A stretch of DNA of 64,000 nucleotides. It comes from Pseudotabrizicola sp051200875. GTDB lineage: Bacteria; Pseudomonadota; Alphaproteobacteria; Rhodobacterales; Rhodobacteraceae. Position 1 is the first letter of the stretch. Each line of letters begins with the position of its first letter. The position numbers and the translations under genes are program-made. The notes beneath the pieces are model-generated. The model was not told the DNA's origin and did not search any database. It saw only the letters and a list, made by a program, of their open reading frames with translations. The stretch is from positions 2,480,001-2,544,000 of the forward strand of contig NZ_CP195191.1 of assembly GCF_051200875.1 (NCBI RefSeq), written 5' to 3'. Shown piece by piece: positions 7,559-16,960 of the stretch.

Positions 7559-9845
7559 TCTGCCCGAGGGCTGGCCCGCGGCCCATGCCGACCTTTTGGC
7601 ACGGATGCCAGAGGGCGCCCGGGGCGCGGTCATAAAAGTCTGGCCAGATGTCCGCAGGAAGCTTTCGCCCAATGGTGTGGAGATCTGGCTTCGCGGGGCG
7701 GATGCCTTGCTGCAACTGGGGCGCGGCGAGGCGGTGATCTTAGCTTGGGTTACGGCAATGCCCGATGTTGCCCGCGAATTGGGAGAAGATGTTCTGGCCG
7801 ATACCGCAACGGCTTGTCTTGGCTTTGCCTCGCGGACCTCTGGCGCGGTGATTGAACGGATTGTGGAAACCGCTCCGCTCGCGGCACGCAGGTTGGGGGA
7901 TGCCGGCCTGTTCCAATCCTACCTTCGGTTTCTGGAGCATGTTCTGGCCCGTGCGCCCCGCGCCATGCGGCCCATGTTGGCCCAGCTTTCTGCCCTGTTT
8001 GATGTCTTGACCTTGGGCGGCCTGCGTCGATGGGCCGATTGGGGGATAGAGGCCCATCGCACCGATTATGTTGGGCTGGAGGCCTATTTCTCGCTGGCGT
8101 CAGACGCGTCAAAGGCCGTGATGCAGGCCGAGCGCAAAGGCGTTTTGCTGGTCGACGTGCAACGGCGGCTTGGCATGTACCTACGAGCGCTGTGGGGGCG
8201 GGATTTTGCCTTGGTGCCCACGGCGGGTGATTTCGAAAGCAGGGCCGGACTGCGCCCCTTTGTTTCAGATCATCTGCTGTACCTGCCTGATGCTTTAGAC
8301 GATTGGCAGGGCCATTCCGGTCTTGATCTCTACCGGGCGCAGGCGGCCCATCTTGCGGCCCATATGGCGGCCATGACTTCGGCCATTCCGGCAGAGGGGC
8401 TAAACGCCTTACAAATGCAATGCGTTGCGCTGATCGAAGATGCGCGGGCAGAGGCGCTCGCCATCGCGCAATTTACGAACCTTCGTTCGCTTTGGCTGAA
8501 GTTTCATGCAACGACCGGCGTTGGAATTGCGGGCGTTTTCGACAAGATTGCAAGAAGTCTTTTGTCCAGAGTGGCGGAAGATGATCTTTCTTCTTGGCTT
8601 TTAGCGCAATTCAACCAGATGAATTTGCACGATTACACAAGTTCCAGACAGCTTGGCATTCTTTTATATGAACAATTGGTCATTTATCCGTATTCCGCGC
8701 ATTCTGACCTTCCGTCTTGCCCCTACCGTTGTGATAACCGCATTCTCTGGGAGTTTGATGAGCTTGATTGGAACGTAAGCACGGGGCAGGATTCGGCCCA
8801 GACCCGGAAATACGTTTCCGTCACCGAAATGGTCAACGAGGTCGAAGTCGAAACCGCTGGTTCTGATGCTCAGGAAATCTGGGTGCAAGCCAGTGAGTTT
8901 TTCGATGATGATGGCACGAGCTTTAACGAACGGGAGGGCAAGGAACCGCTTGCCCCGCCCGTGCTGTACGAAGAATTCGACAATCGGCTGCAGATGGCGC
9001 GGCCGGCTTGGGCGACGCTGCGCGAAGTTCGCGCAAAGCGGGGCGATCCTGCCGTTGCTGACCAGATCTTGTCTGACAATCGCAAGATCACCGAGCGATT
9101 GCGCCATCTTCTGGATGCCATGCGTCCACAGGGTGCCATTCGCCAACGCAAGCTGGAAGACGGCGATGAGCTTGATCTGAACGCGGCTGTCAGTGCCGCG
9201 ATTGACATGCGCCTGGGCCGGCAACCCGACCCAAGGGTGATGATGCGCGTGCTGCGGAAAACCAGAGACACGGCCATTCTGGTTCTGCTGGACCTGTCGG
9301 AATCCACGAATGATCTGGCGGGGGGCGGGCAGACCGTTCTGGACCTTACAAAATCGGCCTCGGTTCTTTTGTCCGAAGCGGTCAATCGCGTCGGCGATAC
9401 ATTTGCGATCCATGGCTTTTGTTCGGACGGGCGAGAGAATGTGTTCTACTCGCGCTTCAAGGACTTTGACCAAGACTGGGATGGTCTGGCGAAGGCGCGA
9501 ATTTCCGGGGCGGAGGGGCGTCTGTCAACGCGGATGGGGACGGCGATCCGTCATGCGACGTCGCAATTGGCGCAGGTGAAATCCAGCCGCAAACTGCTGT
9601 TGATCCTGACAGATGGCGCGCCTGCGGATGTCGATGTCCGCGACCCGCAATATCTGCTGCATGACACGCGCCACGCTGTCGATGCGGCGAAGCGAAATGG
9701 TATTGTGCCGTTTTGCCTGACCCTTGATCCGCGTGCGGATGCCTATGCGCAGCGGATTTTCGGCACACGGAATGTGCAAGTTCTGGACCGCGTGGACCGC
9801 CTGCCCGAGCGTCTGCCGCAACTTTACGCCAGCCTTACGCGATAG
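7533..9845 (+). CDS. cbbO: CbbO, von Willebrand factor A protein of the RuBisCO activase
   Basis: Partner of CbbQ, about 770 residues from the chosen start. The N-terminal half is helical; the C-terminal 200 residues form a VWA domain with an intact MIDAS motif DLSES (in ILVLLDLSESTNDLAGG) and LLLILTDGAPADVDV. In known CbbQO activases the MIDAS docks on RuBisCO while the CbbQ ring drives remodelling. The frame is open upstream to 7446; ATG at 7533 is preferred because GGGA sits 8 bp before it, ATG at 7524 being possible. The last 11 bp overlap the convergent end of cbbR2, a very tight packing. Confidence 0.9.
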   Translation: MPLSAPSSDLPEGWPAAHADLLARMPEGARGAVIKVWPDVRRKLSPNGVEIWLRGADALLQLGRGEAVILAWVTAMPDVARELGEDVLADTATACLGFASRTSGAVIERIVETAPLAARRLGDAGLFQSYLRFLEHVLARAPRAMRPMLAQLSALFDVLTLGGLRRWADWGIEAHRTDYVGLEAYFSLASDASKAVMQAERKGVLLVDVQRRLGMYLRALWGRDFALVPTAGDFESRAGLRPFVSDHLLYLPDALDDWQGHSGLDLYRAQAAHLAAHMAAMTSAIPAEGLNALQMQCVALIEDARAEALAIAQFTNLRSLWLKFHATTGVGIAGVFDKIARSLLSRVAEDDLSSWLLAQFNQMNLHDYTSSRQLGILLYEQLVIYPYSAHSDLPSCPYRCDNRILWEFDELDWNVSTGQDSAQTRKYVSVTEMVNEVEVETAGSDAQEIWVQASEFFDDDGTSFNEREGKEPLAPPVLYEEFDNRLQMARPAWATLREVRAKRGDPAVADQILSDNRKITERLRHLLDAMRPQGAIRQRKLEDGDELDLNAAVSAAIDMRLGRQPDPRVMMRVLRKTRDTAILVLLDLSESTNDLAGGGQTVLDLTKSASVLLSEAVNRVGDTFAIHGFCSDGRENVFYSRFKDFDQDWDGLAKARISGAEGRLSTRMGTAIRHATSQLAQVKSSRKLLLILTDGAPADVDVRDPQYLLHDTRHAVDAAKRNGIVPFCLTLDPRADAYAQRIFGTRNVQVLDRVDRLPERLPQLYASLTR

Positions 9846-10770
9846 CGAGCTTTGGCAGGTAGATGCCGTTCAGATCAACGATTTCCCGCGCGATCCGTTG
9901 CGCGGCGGGGCCTTGGGCCAGTTGAACCGGGGCGACAAGATACCAGTGGCGCATTACCGGCAAATAGGGTCCGCGCAACACAGCCAGCCGCTTTTGCGCC
10001 AATTCGTCATGCACAGTGTGCAGCGAAAGGAAGGCCAAGCCTAGCCCTGCCAACACAGCCTGCTTGATGGTTTCGTTTGAATCCATCTCGATCACACGGG
10101 TGCTGTGACCCTCTTCAAATCGTTCCAGAAAGCGCTGCATCAGGGTGCGCGTCCCCGATCCCGGCTCGCGGGACAGAAAGGTTTCACGCACCAGAAGCGA
10201 GGGGTCGTAACCATCCCCTTGGGCCAATGGATGATCGGGGGGAAGGACCACCCCATGCGGATGCGGGCCAAGCGGGGTTGCCTCGACCTGCGGTTCGCGG
10301 GGAGGGCGACCCATGATCGCCAGCTCGCAGCGGCCCTGATCCAGATCGGAAATCACCGCCTCGCGATTCCCGACGCGGAGGGATATTTCGATTTCAGGGC
10401 AGCGGTCGTTCAGATTACGAACCAGACGCGGCGCGAAATACTTGGCAGTCGATACGACCGACAGGCTGACATGCCCCACGCGGCCCTGAAACCTGGCCTG
10501 AATCTGCGCGCCAGCCTGCGACAGAATGCCTTCAATCCGGTTCGCCGCGCGCAGCAGTTCTGTCCCTTCGGAGGTCAGTTGCATACGCCCGGCATCGGCC
10601 GACCGGATCAACACAAGTGTTCCCACCGCGGATTCCAAGTTCTTGATTTGACTGTGAATTGCAGGAATTGTCAGACCGACTTCGCTGGCCGCAGCGGTCA
10701 GTGATCCGTGAGCGGCAACCGCTTGCAGGGTGCGCAGTTGTTTCAGCGTGATGGTGTCTAGTCGGATCAT
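9835..10770 (-). CDS. cbbR: CbbR-type LysR regulator of the cbbF operon
   Basis: LysR-type protein of 311 residues, second CbbR homologue. It has a helix-turn-helix (GSLTAAASEVGLTIPAIHSQIKNLESAVG) and effector-domain features STAKYFAPRLV, VGNREAVI, EPGSGTRTL and NETIKQAVLAGLGLAFLS. It is divergent from cbbF across 103 bp, the arrangement seen for CbbR of Rhodobacter cbb operons. Having one CbbR per operon suggests separate tuning of RuBisCO and of RuBP regeneration, with possible cross-talk because both spacers share a 12-bp sequence. No clear ribosome-binding site precedes the ATG. Confidence 0.9.
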   Translation of the reverse strand: MIRLDTITLKQLRTLQAVAAHGSLTAAASEVGLTIPAIHSQIKNLESAVGTLVLIRSADAGRMQLTSEGTELLRAANRIEGILSQAGAQIQARFQGRVGHVSLSVVSTAKYFAPRLVRNLNDRCPEIEISLRVGNREAVISDLDQGRCELAIMGRPPREPQVEATPLGPHPHGVVLPPDHPLAQGDGYDPSLLVRETFLSREPGSGTRTLMQRFLERFEEGHSTRVIEMDSNETIKQAVLAGLGLAFLSLHTVHDELAQKRLAVLRGPYLPVMRHWYLVAPVQLAQGPAAQRIAREIVDLNGIYLPKLAIA

Positions 10771-10773
10771 TTT

Positions 10774-10800
10774 AGATTTTTCTGAATAAGGTTATTTTAT
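10774..10800. promoter_or_regulatory. Candidate CbbR operator of the cbbF operon
   Basis: The AT-rich spacer holds TAGATTTTTCTGAAT, which shares the exact 12-mer ATTTTTCTGAAT with the cbbR1-cbbL spacer, followed by AAGGTTATT, also shared. The region of very high AT content (10771-10815) contrasts with the GC-rich surroundings, as expected of a LysR-controlled promoter. Function is inferred. Confidence 0.5.
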
Positions 10801-10873
10801 TTTTATATTTCCCTGAAACTCAATCCCGCGCAACTGTTCATCAAAAGGGCTGCGCGAGACGGGAGGAGTTATC

Positions 10874-11878
10874 GTGCCGATCCACATGAATGAAGTTCCG
10901 TCGTCGGTTAATCCGGCGCTGATGCGCACCGTGGACCGGCTTGCCGGGGTCTGCGCCCAGGTTTCGCGGCGGATTGCCCGTGGCGGGCTGGACGAACACC
11001 TTGGCGCTGCGGCCGGAACGAATACCGATGGCGACGCACAAAAGGCGCTGGACGTGATCGCCGACGATGCCTTTCGGGCCGCCCTTATGGGCAGCGATGT
11101 GCGCGACTATGCCTCGGAAGAACAGGATGTGGTGGTCACGCTGAACAAGGGCGCGACGCTGGCCTTGGCGATTGACCCGCTGGATGGGTCGTCGAACATC
11201 GACACAAATGTTTCGATCGGGACAATCTTTGGCATCTATCCGGCCGGCGCAACGCCAGAGGCAAGTTTCCTGAGACCGGGCCGCGAGTTGGTGGCGGCAG
11301 GATATGCGATCTTTGGGCCGCAAACTTGCCTGATGGTATCGTTTGGCGATGGTGTTCTGAAATACGTTCTGGAACCCGAAACCCAGAAATTCGTACTGCT
11401 TGGCACCATTCCTCGGGTCGTTCCGGAATCTGCCGAATATGCCATCAATGCCTCGAACTATCGGCATTGGCCCGCACCGATCCGCGCCTATGTGGATGAC
11501 CGAGTGGCCGGGATTGACGGACCGGCAGGCCGCAATTTCAACATGCGCTGGATTGCGTCTTTGGTTGCGGAAACTCACCGCATTCTGACACGGGGCGGCA
11601 TCTTCCTTTACCCGTCAGATGATCGCAAAGGCTATGAAAGAGGCCGCCTGCGATTGGTCTATGAATGTGCGCCGATTGCCTTTCTGATGGAGCAGGCAGG
11701 TGCCTCGGCGACAACCGGAACGGACCCCGTGCTGGATGCCGTGCCAACCACCTTGCATGAACGCATCCCCTTTATCTTTGGCAGCGCGAACAAGGTGGCC
11801 CGCGTGGCAACCTATTTCGACCTGCCCTCCCAGGAAACCTCGGCCCTGTTTAACAAGCGCGGCCTATTCAGAGCGTAG
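10874..11878 (+). CDS. cbbF: Fructose-1,6-bisphosphatase, class I
   Basis: Class I FBPase, 334 residues, hydrolysing fructose-1,6-bisphosphate (and in bacteria of this type often sedoheptulose-1,7-bisphosphate) in RuBP regeneration. The metal-binding and catalytic signatures are present: YASEEQDVVV, LAIDPLDGSSNIDTNVSIGTIFG and the C-terminal YECAPIAFLMEQAGA. The start is GTG at 10874, five bases after a near-perfect GGGAGGAG; an ATG four codons later is less well placed. It opens the cbbFPTGKAEYZ operon and ends 2 bp before cbbP. Confidence 0.95.
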   Translation: MPIHMNEVPSSVNPALMRTVDRLAGVCAQVSRRIARGGLDEHLGAAAGTNTDGDAQKALDVIADDAFRAALMGSDVRDYASEEQDVVVTLNKGATLALAIDPLDGSSNIDTNVSIGTIFGIYPAGATPEASFLRPGRELVAAGYAIFGPQTCLMVSFGDGVLKYVLEPETQKFVLLGTIPRVVPESAEYAINASNYRHWPAPIRAYVDDRVAGIDGPAGRNFNMRWIASLVAETHRILTRGGIFLYPSDDRKGYERGRLRLVYECAPIAFLMEQAGASATTGTDPVLDAVPTTLHERIPFIFGSANKVARVATYFDLPSQETSALFNKRGLFRA

Positions 11879-11880
11879 CC

Positions 11881-12759
11881 ATGAGCAAAAAGTATCCGAT
11901 CATCAGCGTCACTGGCTCCAGTGGCGCAGGGACCTCTACTGTCAAAGCAACCTTTGACCAGATCTTTCGCCGCGAAGGGATCAGCGCCGTTTCCATCGAG
12001 GGCGATGCCTTTCACCGCTATAACCGCGCCGAGATGCGGGCCGAACTGGCCAAGCGGGCAACCGAGGGAGAGAGCAATTTTTCGCACTTTTCCTATGAAG
12101 CCAATGAACTGGGCGAATTGGAGCGGGTGTTTCGGGAATTCGGCGAAACCGGCAAGGGGCGGACGCGGCATTATGTGCATGATGCGGGCGAGGCAGAGCG
12201 TCATGGCGTGCCGCCGGGCGAATTCACAGCTTGGGCCCCGTTCGATGACGGTGCGGACCTGCTGTTCTATGAAGGGCTGCACGGGTCGGTCGTGAACAGC
12301 GAGGTGAACCTTGCCAAGCTGGCCGATCTGAAGATTGGCGTGGTGCCGGTCATCAATCTGGAATGGACGCAGAAGATTCACCGTGACCGTGCGGCGCGGG
12401 GGTATTCGACCGAGGCGGTGACAGACACCATCCTGCGACGGATGCACGCCTATGTGCATTGCATCTGCCCGCAATTTACCGAAACCGATATCAACTTTCA
12501 GCGGGTGCCGGTGGTCGATACCTCGAACCCCTTTATCGCCCGCTGGATCCCGACGCCGGATGAAAGCCTTGTCGTGATCCGCTTCAAGAACCCGCGCGGG
12601 ATCGACTTCCCCTATCTGACCTCGATGATCCATGGATCGTGGATGAGCCGAGCAAATTCCATCGTCATTCCCGGCAACAAGCAGGATTTGGCGATGCAAC
12701 TGATCCTGACGCCGCTGATCGAGCGGCTGGTGACCAACGCGCGCAAAATGCGCGCCTGA
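11881..12759 (+). CDS. cbbP: Phosphoribulokinase, class I
   Basis: Proteobacterial phosphoribulokinase of 292 residues, making RuBP from ribulose-5-phosphate and ATP. The P-loop variant VTGSSGAGTSTV lies at the N-terminus, with catalytic regions IEGDAFHRY and FYEGLHGSVVN and the effector-binding loop rich in Arg. Length and sequence are those of the octameric, NADH-activated class I enzyme. The ATG follows the cbbF stop by 2 bp, so the two key regulatory enzymes are translationally close. Confidence 0.96.
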   Translation: MSKKYPIISVTGSSGAGTSTVKATFDQIFRREGISAVSIEGDAFHRYNRAEMRAELAKRATEGESNFSHFSYEANELGELERVFREFGETGKGRTRHYVHDAGEAERHGVPPGEFTAWAPFDDGADLLFYEGLHGSVVNSEVNLAKLADLKIGVVPVINLEWTQKIHRDRAARGYSTEAVTDTILRRMHAYVHCICPQFTETDINFQRVPVVDTSNPFIARWIPTPDESLVVIRFKNPRGIDFPYLTSMIHGSWMSRANSIVIPGNKQDLAMQLILTPLIERLVTNARKMRA

Positions 12760-12772
12760 CAGGAGCAAGACA

Positions 12773-14743
12773 ATGACAGTCCAAATGACGGCCGCTGATG
12801 AGCGGACGATGGCCAATGCTGTGCGTGCGCTTGCCATGGACGCAGTGCAGGCGGCGAATTCCGGGCACCCCGGCATGCCGATGGGGATGGCCGATGTGGC
12901 GACAGTGCTGTTCAACCGGTTCGTGACGCTGGACCCTGCGGCGCCCGACTGGGCCAATCGCGACCGGTTTGTTCTGTCAGCCGGGCATGGGTCGATGCTG
13001 CTTTATGCGATCCATCACCTCTTGGGCTATGACGACATGGGAATGGACCAGATTCGTGCCTTCAGGCAATTGGGAAGCCGGACCGCCGGTCACCCGGAAT
13101 ACGGCCATGCCAAGGGGATAGAGGTCACGACTGGCCCTTTGGGACAGGGCATTTCGACGGCGGTCGGGATGGCCATTTCGGAACGCCTTGGCCGGGCGCG
13201 GTTTCCGGGGCTGATTGATCACCACGTCTATGTCATCGCCGGGGATGGATGCCTGATGGAAGGCATCAGCCATGAGGCGATTGATCTGGCTGGGCATTTG
13301 GGTCTTGGGCATCTGATCGTGCTTTGGGATGACAACAAGATCACCATCGACGGCGATACCGATCTGGCGACCTCGACCGACCAGATGGCACGGTTTGCGG
13401 CGGCGGGTTGGCATGTGCTGGCCTGCGATGGCCATAACACCACGGAAATCGCCGATGCGATTGCGGCTGCCAAGGCCGATCCGCGGCCCAGCATGATCGC
13501 CTGCCGGACAATCATCGGCTTTGGCGCGCCCAATAAGCAGGGTGGGCACGATGTTCACGGTGCCCCATTGGGTGCGACCGAGATCGACGCCGCCCGCAAG
13601 CATCTGGGCTGGTCTCATGCGCCGTTCGAGATGCCCGAGCCGGTCTATATGGCGTGGCGAAAGATTGCATCGCGGGGGGCAGAGGCACGCAAATCATGGA
13701 ACAATCGCCTTGCGACCGATCCCAAAGCGGACGGATTGCAGAGCCTGATTGCACAGGACACGACGGCGCTAACGGCAGCGATGGCCGCCTACAAAGCGCA
13801 ACTTTTGGCCGACAAACCAAAGGTCGCCACCCGCAAGGCCAGCGAAATGGCCTTGGGTGTGGTCAATTCCGCCCTGCCCTTTAGCATCGGCGGCTCGGCT
13901 GACCTGACCGGGTCGAACCTGACGAAATCCAAGGGTCAGGTTTCGGTCACCCCGCAGGATTTCACCGGCAGCTATCTGCATTATGGCGTGCGCGAACATG
14001 GGATGGCGGCGGCGATGAATGGCATCGCGCTTTCGGGTCTTTTCCGTCCCTATGGCGGCACTTTCCTTGCCTTTGCCGATTACTGCCGCCCGTCGATCCG
14101 GCTTGCGGCACTGATGGGGGTCCCGACGATCTTTGTCATGACGCATGACTCGATTGGTCTGGGAGAGGATGGCCCGACGCACCAGCCGGTGGAAATCATC
14201 GCCTCATTGCGGGCCATTCCCAACCTTTTGGTGCTGCGCCCCTGTGATGCGATTGAAACCGCAGAAGCCTGGGAAATTGCGATGGCCAGCACCGACCGCC
14301 CGGTGCTGATGGCGCTTAGCCGCCAGAACCTGCCTGTGCTGCGGACCGAGGTTTCGGAAAACCTGTCAGCCCGTGGCGCCTATGTCCTGCGCGATGTGGC
14401 GGAGCGACAGGTGACACTGATCGCCACCGGGTCCGAGGTGGAGATTGCCGTTGCCGCCGCCGATCTGCTGGCCGCCGATGGTATCCGGGCCGCTGTGGTT
14501 TCGGCCCCCTGTTTCGAAACCTTTGCCGAACAGGATGAAGCCTATCGCGCCGGGGTTCTGGGCAGCGGCCCTCGCGTAGGGGTGGAGGCCGCCATCCGTC
14601 AGGGTTGGGATGGCTTGCTGCGCCATACAGACGGCTTTGTCGGCATGACCGGCTTTGGCGCCTCGGCCCCTGCCCCCGCCCTTTACCGCCATTTCGGCAT
14701 CACGCCCGAGGCCGTTGCCGCCGCCGCCAAGGCCCGCCTCTGA
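12773..14743 (+). CDS. cbbT: Transketolase
   Basis: Thiamine-diphosphate enzyme, 656 residues, transferring two-carbon units between sugar phosphates. The N-terminal signature AANSGHPGMPMGMADV, the ThDP motif (GDGCLMEG ... NKITIDGDTD) and the C-terminal pyrimidine-binding part (FRPYGGTFLAFADYCRPSIRLAAL, THDSIGLGEDGPTHQPVE) are complete. AGGAG precedes the ATG by 7 bp. Its place between cbbP and cbbG marks it as the autotrophic copy; a second, housekeeping copy may exist elsewhere. Confidence 0.96.
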   Translation: MTVQMTAADERTMANAVRALAMDAVQAANSGHPGMPMGMADVATVLFNRFVTLDPAAPDWANRDRFVLSAGHGSMLLYAIHHLLGYDDMGMDQIRAFRQLGSRTAGHPEYGHAKGIEVTTGPLGQGISTAVGMAISERLGRARFPGLIDHHVYVIAGDGCLMEGISHEAIDLAGHLGLGHLIVLWDDNKITIDGDTDLATSTDQMARFAAAGWHVLACDGHNTTEIADAIAAAKADPRPSMIACRTIIGFGAPNKQGGHDVHGAPLGATEIDAARKHLGWSHAPFEMPEPVYMAWRKIASRGAEARKSWNNRLATDPKADGLQSLIAQDTTALTAAMAAYKAQLLADKPKVATRKASEMALGVVNSALPFSIGGSADLTGSNLTKSKGQVSVTPQDFTGSYLHYGVREHGMAAAMNGIALSGLFRPYGGTFLAFADYCRPSIRLAALMGVPTIFVMTHDSIGLGEDGPTHQPVEIIASLRAIPNLLVLRPCDAIETAEAWEIAMASTDRPVLMALSRQNLPVLRTEVSENLSARGAYVLRDVAERQVTLIATGSEVEIAVAAADLLAADGIRAAVVSAPCFETFAEQDEAYRAGVLGSGPRVGVEAAIRQGWDGLLRHTDGFVGMTGFGASAPAPALYRHFGITPEAVAAAAKARL

Positions 14744-14766
14744 CAAAATCATCATAAGGGACTGAC

Positions 14767-15768
14767 ATGACTGTAAAAGTTGCCATCAACGGCTTTGGCC
14801 GTATCGGAAGAAACGTGCTGCGCGGCATCGTGGAATCGGGTCGGACAGATATCGAAGTTGTTGCCATCAACGACCTTGGCCCGGTCGAAACCAATGCGCA
14901 TCTGTTGCGCTTTGACTCGGTCCACGGCCGCTTTCCGGCCGAGGTCACGACGGGTGAGGATTGGATCGACGTCGGTCGCGGCAAGATCAAGGTCACAGCG
15001 ATCCGCAACCCGGCAGACCTGCCTTGGGGCGATGTCGATATCGCCATGGAATGCACCGGGATTTTCACCACCAAGGAAACGGCCTCGGCGCATCTGAAGA
15101 ACGGGTCAAAGCGGGTTTTGGTCAGCGCGCCCTGTGACGGCGCGGACAAGACGATTGTCTTTGGCGTCAACCATCGCAGCCTGACCGCGGAAGATAAGGT
15201 CGTCTCGAACGCCTCGTGCACAACGAACTGCCTGTCGCCTGTGGCCAAGGTGCTGAACGACGCCATCGGCATCGAAAAAGGGATGATGACCACCATCCAC
15301 AGCTACACCGGCGACCAGCCGACACTGGATACGATGCACAAGGACCTGTATCGGGGCCGGGCGGCGGCTTTGTCGATGATCCCGACCTCGACCGGTGCAG
15401 CCAAAGCCGTGGGGTTGGTACTGCCAGAGCTGAAGGGCAAGCTGGACGGGTTTGCCATTCGCGTGCCGACCCCCAATGTCTCGGTCGTCGATCTGAAGTT
15501 CATCGCCAAACGCGCAACATCGGTCGAGGAAATCAATGCCGCAATCCGCGCGGCAGCTATGGGGCCGCTGAAGGGCATCCTTGGCTTTACCGACCTGAAG
15601 AACGTCTCGTCAGACTTCAACCACGACCCACATTCAAGCGTCTTCCACATGGACCAGACCAAAGTCATGGATGGCACGATGTGCTCGATCCTGTCTTGGT
15701 ACGACAACGAATGGGGCTTTTCCAACCGCATGGCCGATACCGCTGTGGCGATGGGGGCTTTGCTATGA
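14767..15768 (+). CDS. cbbG: Glyceraldehyde-3-phosphate dehydrogenase
   Basis: GAPDH of 333 residues. The Rossmann start VAINGFGRIGR, the catalytic C151 in SNASCTTNCLSP and the substrate loops (STGAAKAVGLVLPELKGKLDGFAIRVPTPNVS) are intact. The residue after the second beta strand is Asp (AINDLG), normally associated with NAD preference. Its TGA overlaps the ATG of the next gene (ATGA), coupling it to phosphoglycerate kinase. Confidence 0.96.
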   Translation: MTVKVAINGFGRIGRNVLRGIVESGRTDIEVVAINDLGPVETNAHLLRFDSVHGRFPAEVTTGEDWIDVGRGKIKVTAIRNPADLPWGDVDIAMECTGIFTTKETASAHLKNGSKRVLVSAPCDGADKTIVFGVNHRSLTAEDKVVSNASCTTNCLSPVAKVLNDAIGIEKGMMTTIHSYTGDQPTLDTMHKDLYRGRAAALSMIPTSTGAAKAVGLVLPELKGKLDGFAIRVPTPNVSVVDLKFIAKRATSVEEINAAIRAAAMGPLKGILGFTDLKNVSSDFNHDPHSSVFHMDQTKVMDGTMCSILSWYDNEWGFSNRMADTAVAMGALL

Positions 15769-16958
15769 TCCGGTCGGTCTATGACATTGACGTCTCGGGC
15801 CGCCGGTTGGTGGTCCGGGCCGATCTGAACGTGCCGCTGGCCGAGGGGCGCGTCTCTGATCCGACCCGGATCACCCGCTTTGCGGGCGGGATGCGGCCAC
15901 TGCTGAACCGGGGCGCGGCCTTGTTGATCCTGTCGCATTTCGGGCGCCCCAAGGGAAAGCCCGAGCCGGCCTTTAGCCTGCGTCCGCTGCGGGATGATCT
16001 GTCGCGCGCCTTGGGGCGTCCGGTGCGTTTTGCCACGCTGGAGGAGGCCGAGCGCGATGCCCCACGGCTGGAACCCGGCCAGGTGCTGCTGGTTGAAAAC
16101 CTGCGGTTCGAGCCGGGAGAAGAGGCCAATGATCCCGCCCTTGCCCGTCGGTTGGCCTCGCTTGGGGACACCTATGTGAATGACGCCTTTAGCTGTGCGC
16201 ATCGCGCCCATGCCTCGACCGAGGCTATTGCCCGCCTGCTGCCCTCGGTCGCTGGCCCGTTGATGATGGAAGAGATGACGGCGCTGCAAAAGGCGCTGGA
16301 GAAGCCGCAGCGCCCCTCGGTCGCCATTGTCGGCGGGTCCAAGGTTTCGACCAAGATCGACGTGCTGCGCAATCTGGTGGCCAAGGTCGATCATGTGATC
16401 GTGGGCGGCGGCATGGCGAATACCTTCCTGTTCGCCGTTGGTGCACCTATGGGCAAATCGCTGCATGAGGCCGATCAGGTGGCGACGGTCGTGGCGATCC
16501 GCGATCTGGCCGCGAAATCGGGTTGCACGATCCATCTGCCGCAAGACGTTGTGGTGGCGCGCGAGTTCCGGGCCGGTGCGGCGTCGGATGTGCGGGCCGC
16601 GCAAGCCTGCCCGGCTGATCAGATGATCCTTGATGCTGGCCCCGCCGCCGTGCGCGCCTTTACCCGCGTCTTGGAAAGCGCCCGCACGATCCTGTGGAAT
16701 GGCCCCCTTGGCGCGTTTGAGATGCAGCCCTTTGACCGCGCCACAATGGCCCTTGCCAAGGTGGCCGCTGACCTCACGCGCGGGGGAACCGCCGTCAGCG
16801 TGGCCGGGGGCGGCGATACCGTCGCGGCCCTGAACGCCGCCGGCGTCACCGATCAATTCACCTACGTCTCCACCGCCGGAGGCGCTTTCCTGGAATGGCT
16901 GGAGGGGCGGACACTTCCCGGCATCGCAGCGCTGATGCGCGAAACAGAAGAGGTTTGA
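15765..16958 (+). CDS. cbbK: Phosphoglycerate kinase
   Basis: Phosphoglycerate kinase of 397 residues, converting 3-phosphoglycerate to 1,3-bisphosphoglycerate for the step catalysed by CbbG. Diagnostic stretches are VVRADLNVPLAEGRVSDPTRI, ILSHFGRPKGK, VNDAFSCAHRAHAST, AIVGGSKVSTKIDVL and the C-terminal GGGDTVAAL. The frame is open far upstream through cbbG, but the ATGA overlap at 15765 and the family N-terminus fix the start. It lies between gap and fba, where some relatives lack it. Confidence 0.96.
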   Translation: MIRSVYDIDVSGRRLVVRADLNVPLAEGRVSDPTRITRFAGGMRPLLNRGAALLILSHFGRPKGKPEPAFSLRPLRDDLSRALGRPVRFATLEEAERDAPRLEPGQVLLVENLRFEPGEEANDPALARRLASLGDTYVNDAFSCAHRAHASTEAIARLLPSVAGPLMMEEMTALQKALEKPQRPSVAIVGGSKVSTKIDVLRNLVAKVDHVIVGGGMANTFLFAVGAPMGKSLHEADQVATVVAIRDLAAKSGCTIHLPQDVVVAREFRAGAASDVRAAQACPADQMILDAGPAAVRAFTRVLESARTILWNGPLGAFEMQPFDRATMALAKVAADLTRGGTAVSVAGGGDTVAALNAAGVTDQFTYVSTAGGAFLEWLEGRTLPGIAALMRETEEV

Positions 16959-16960
16959 CC

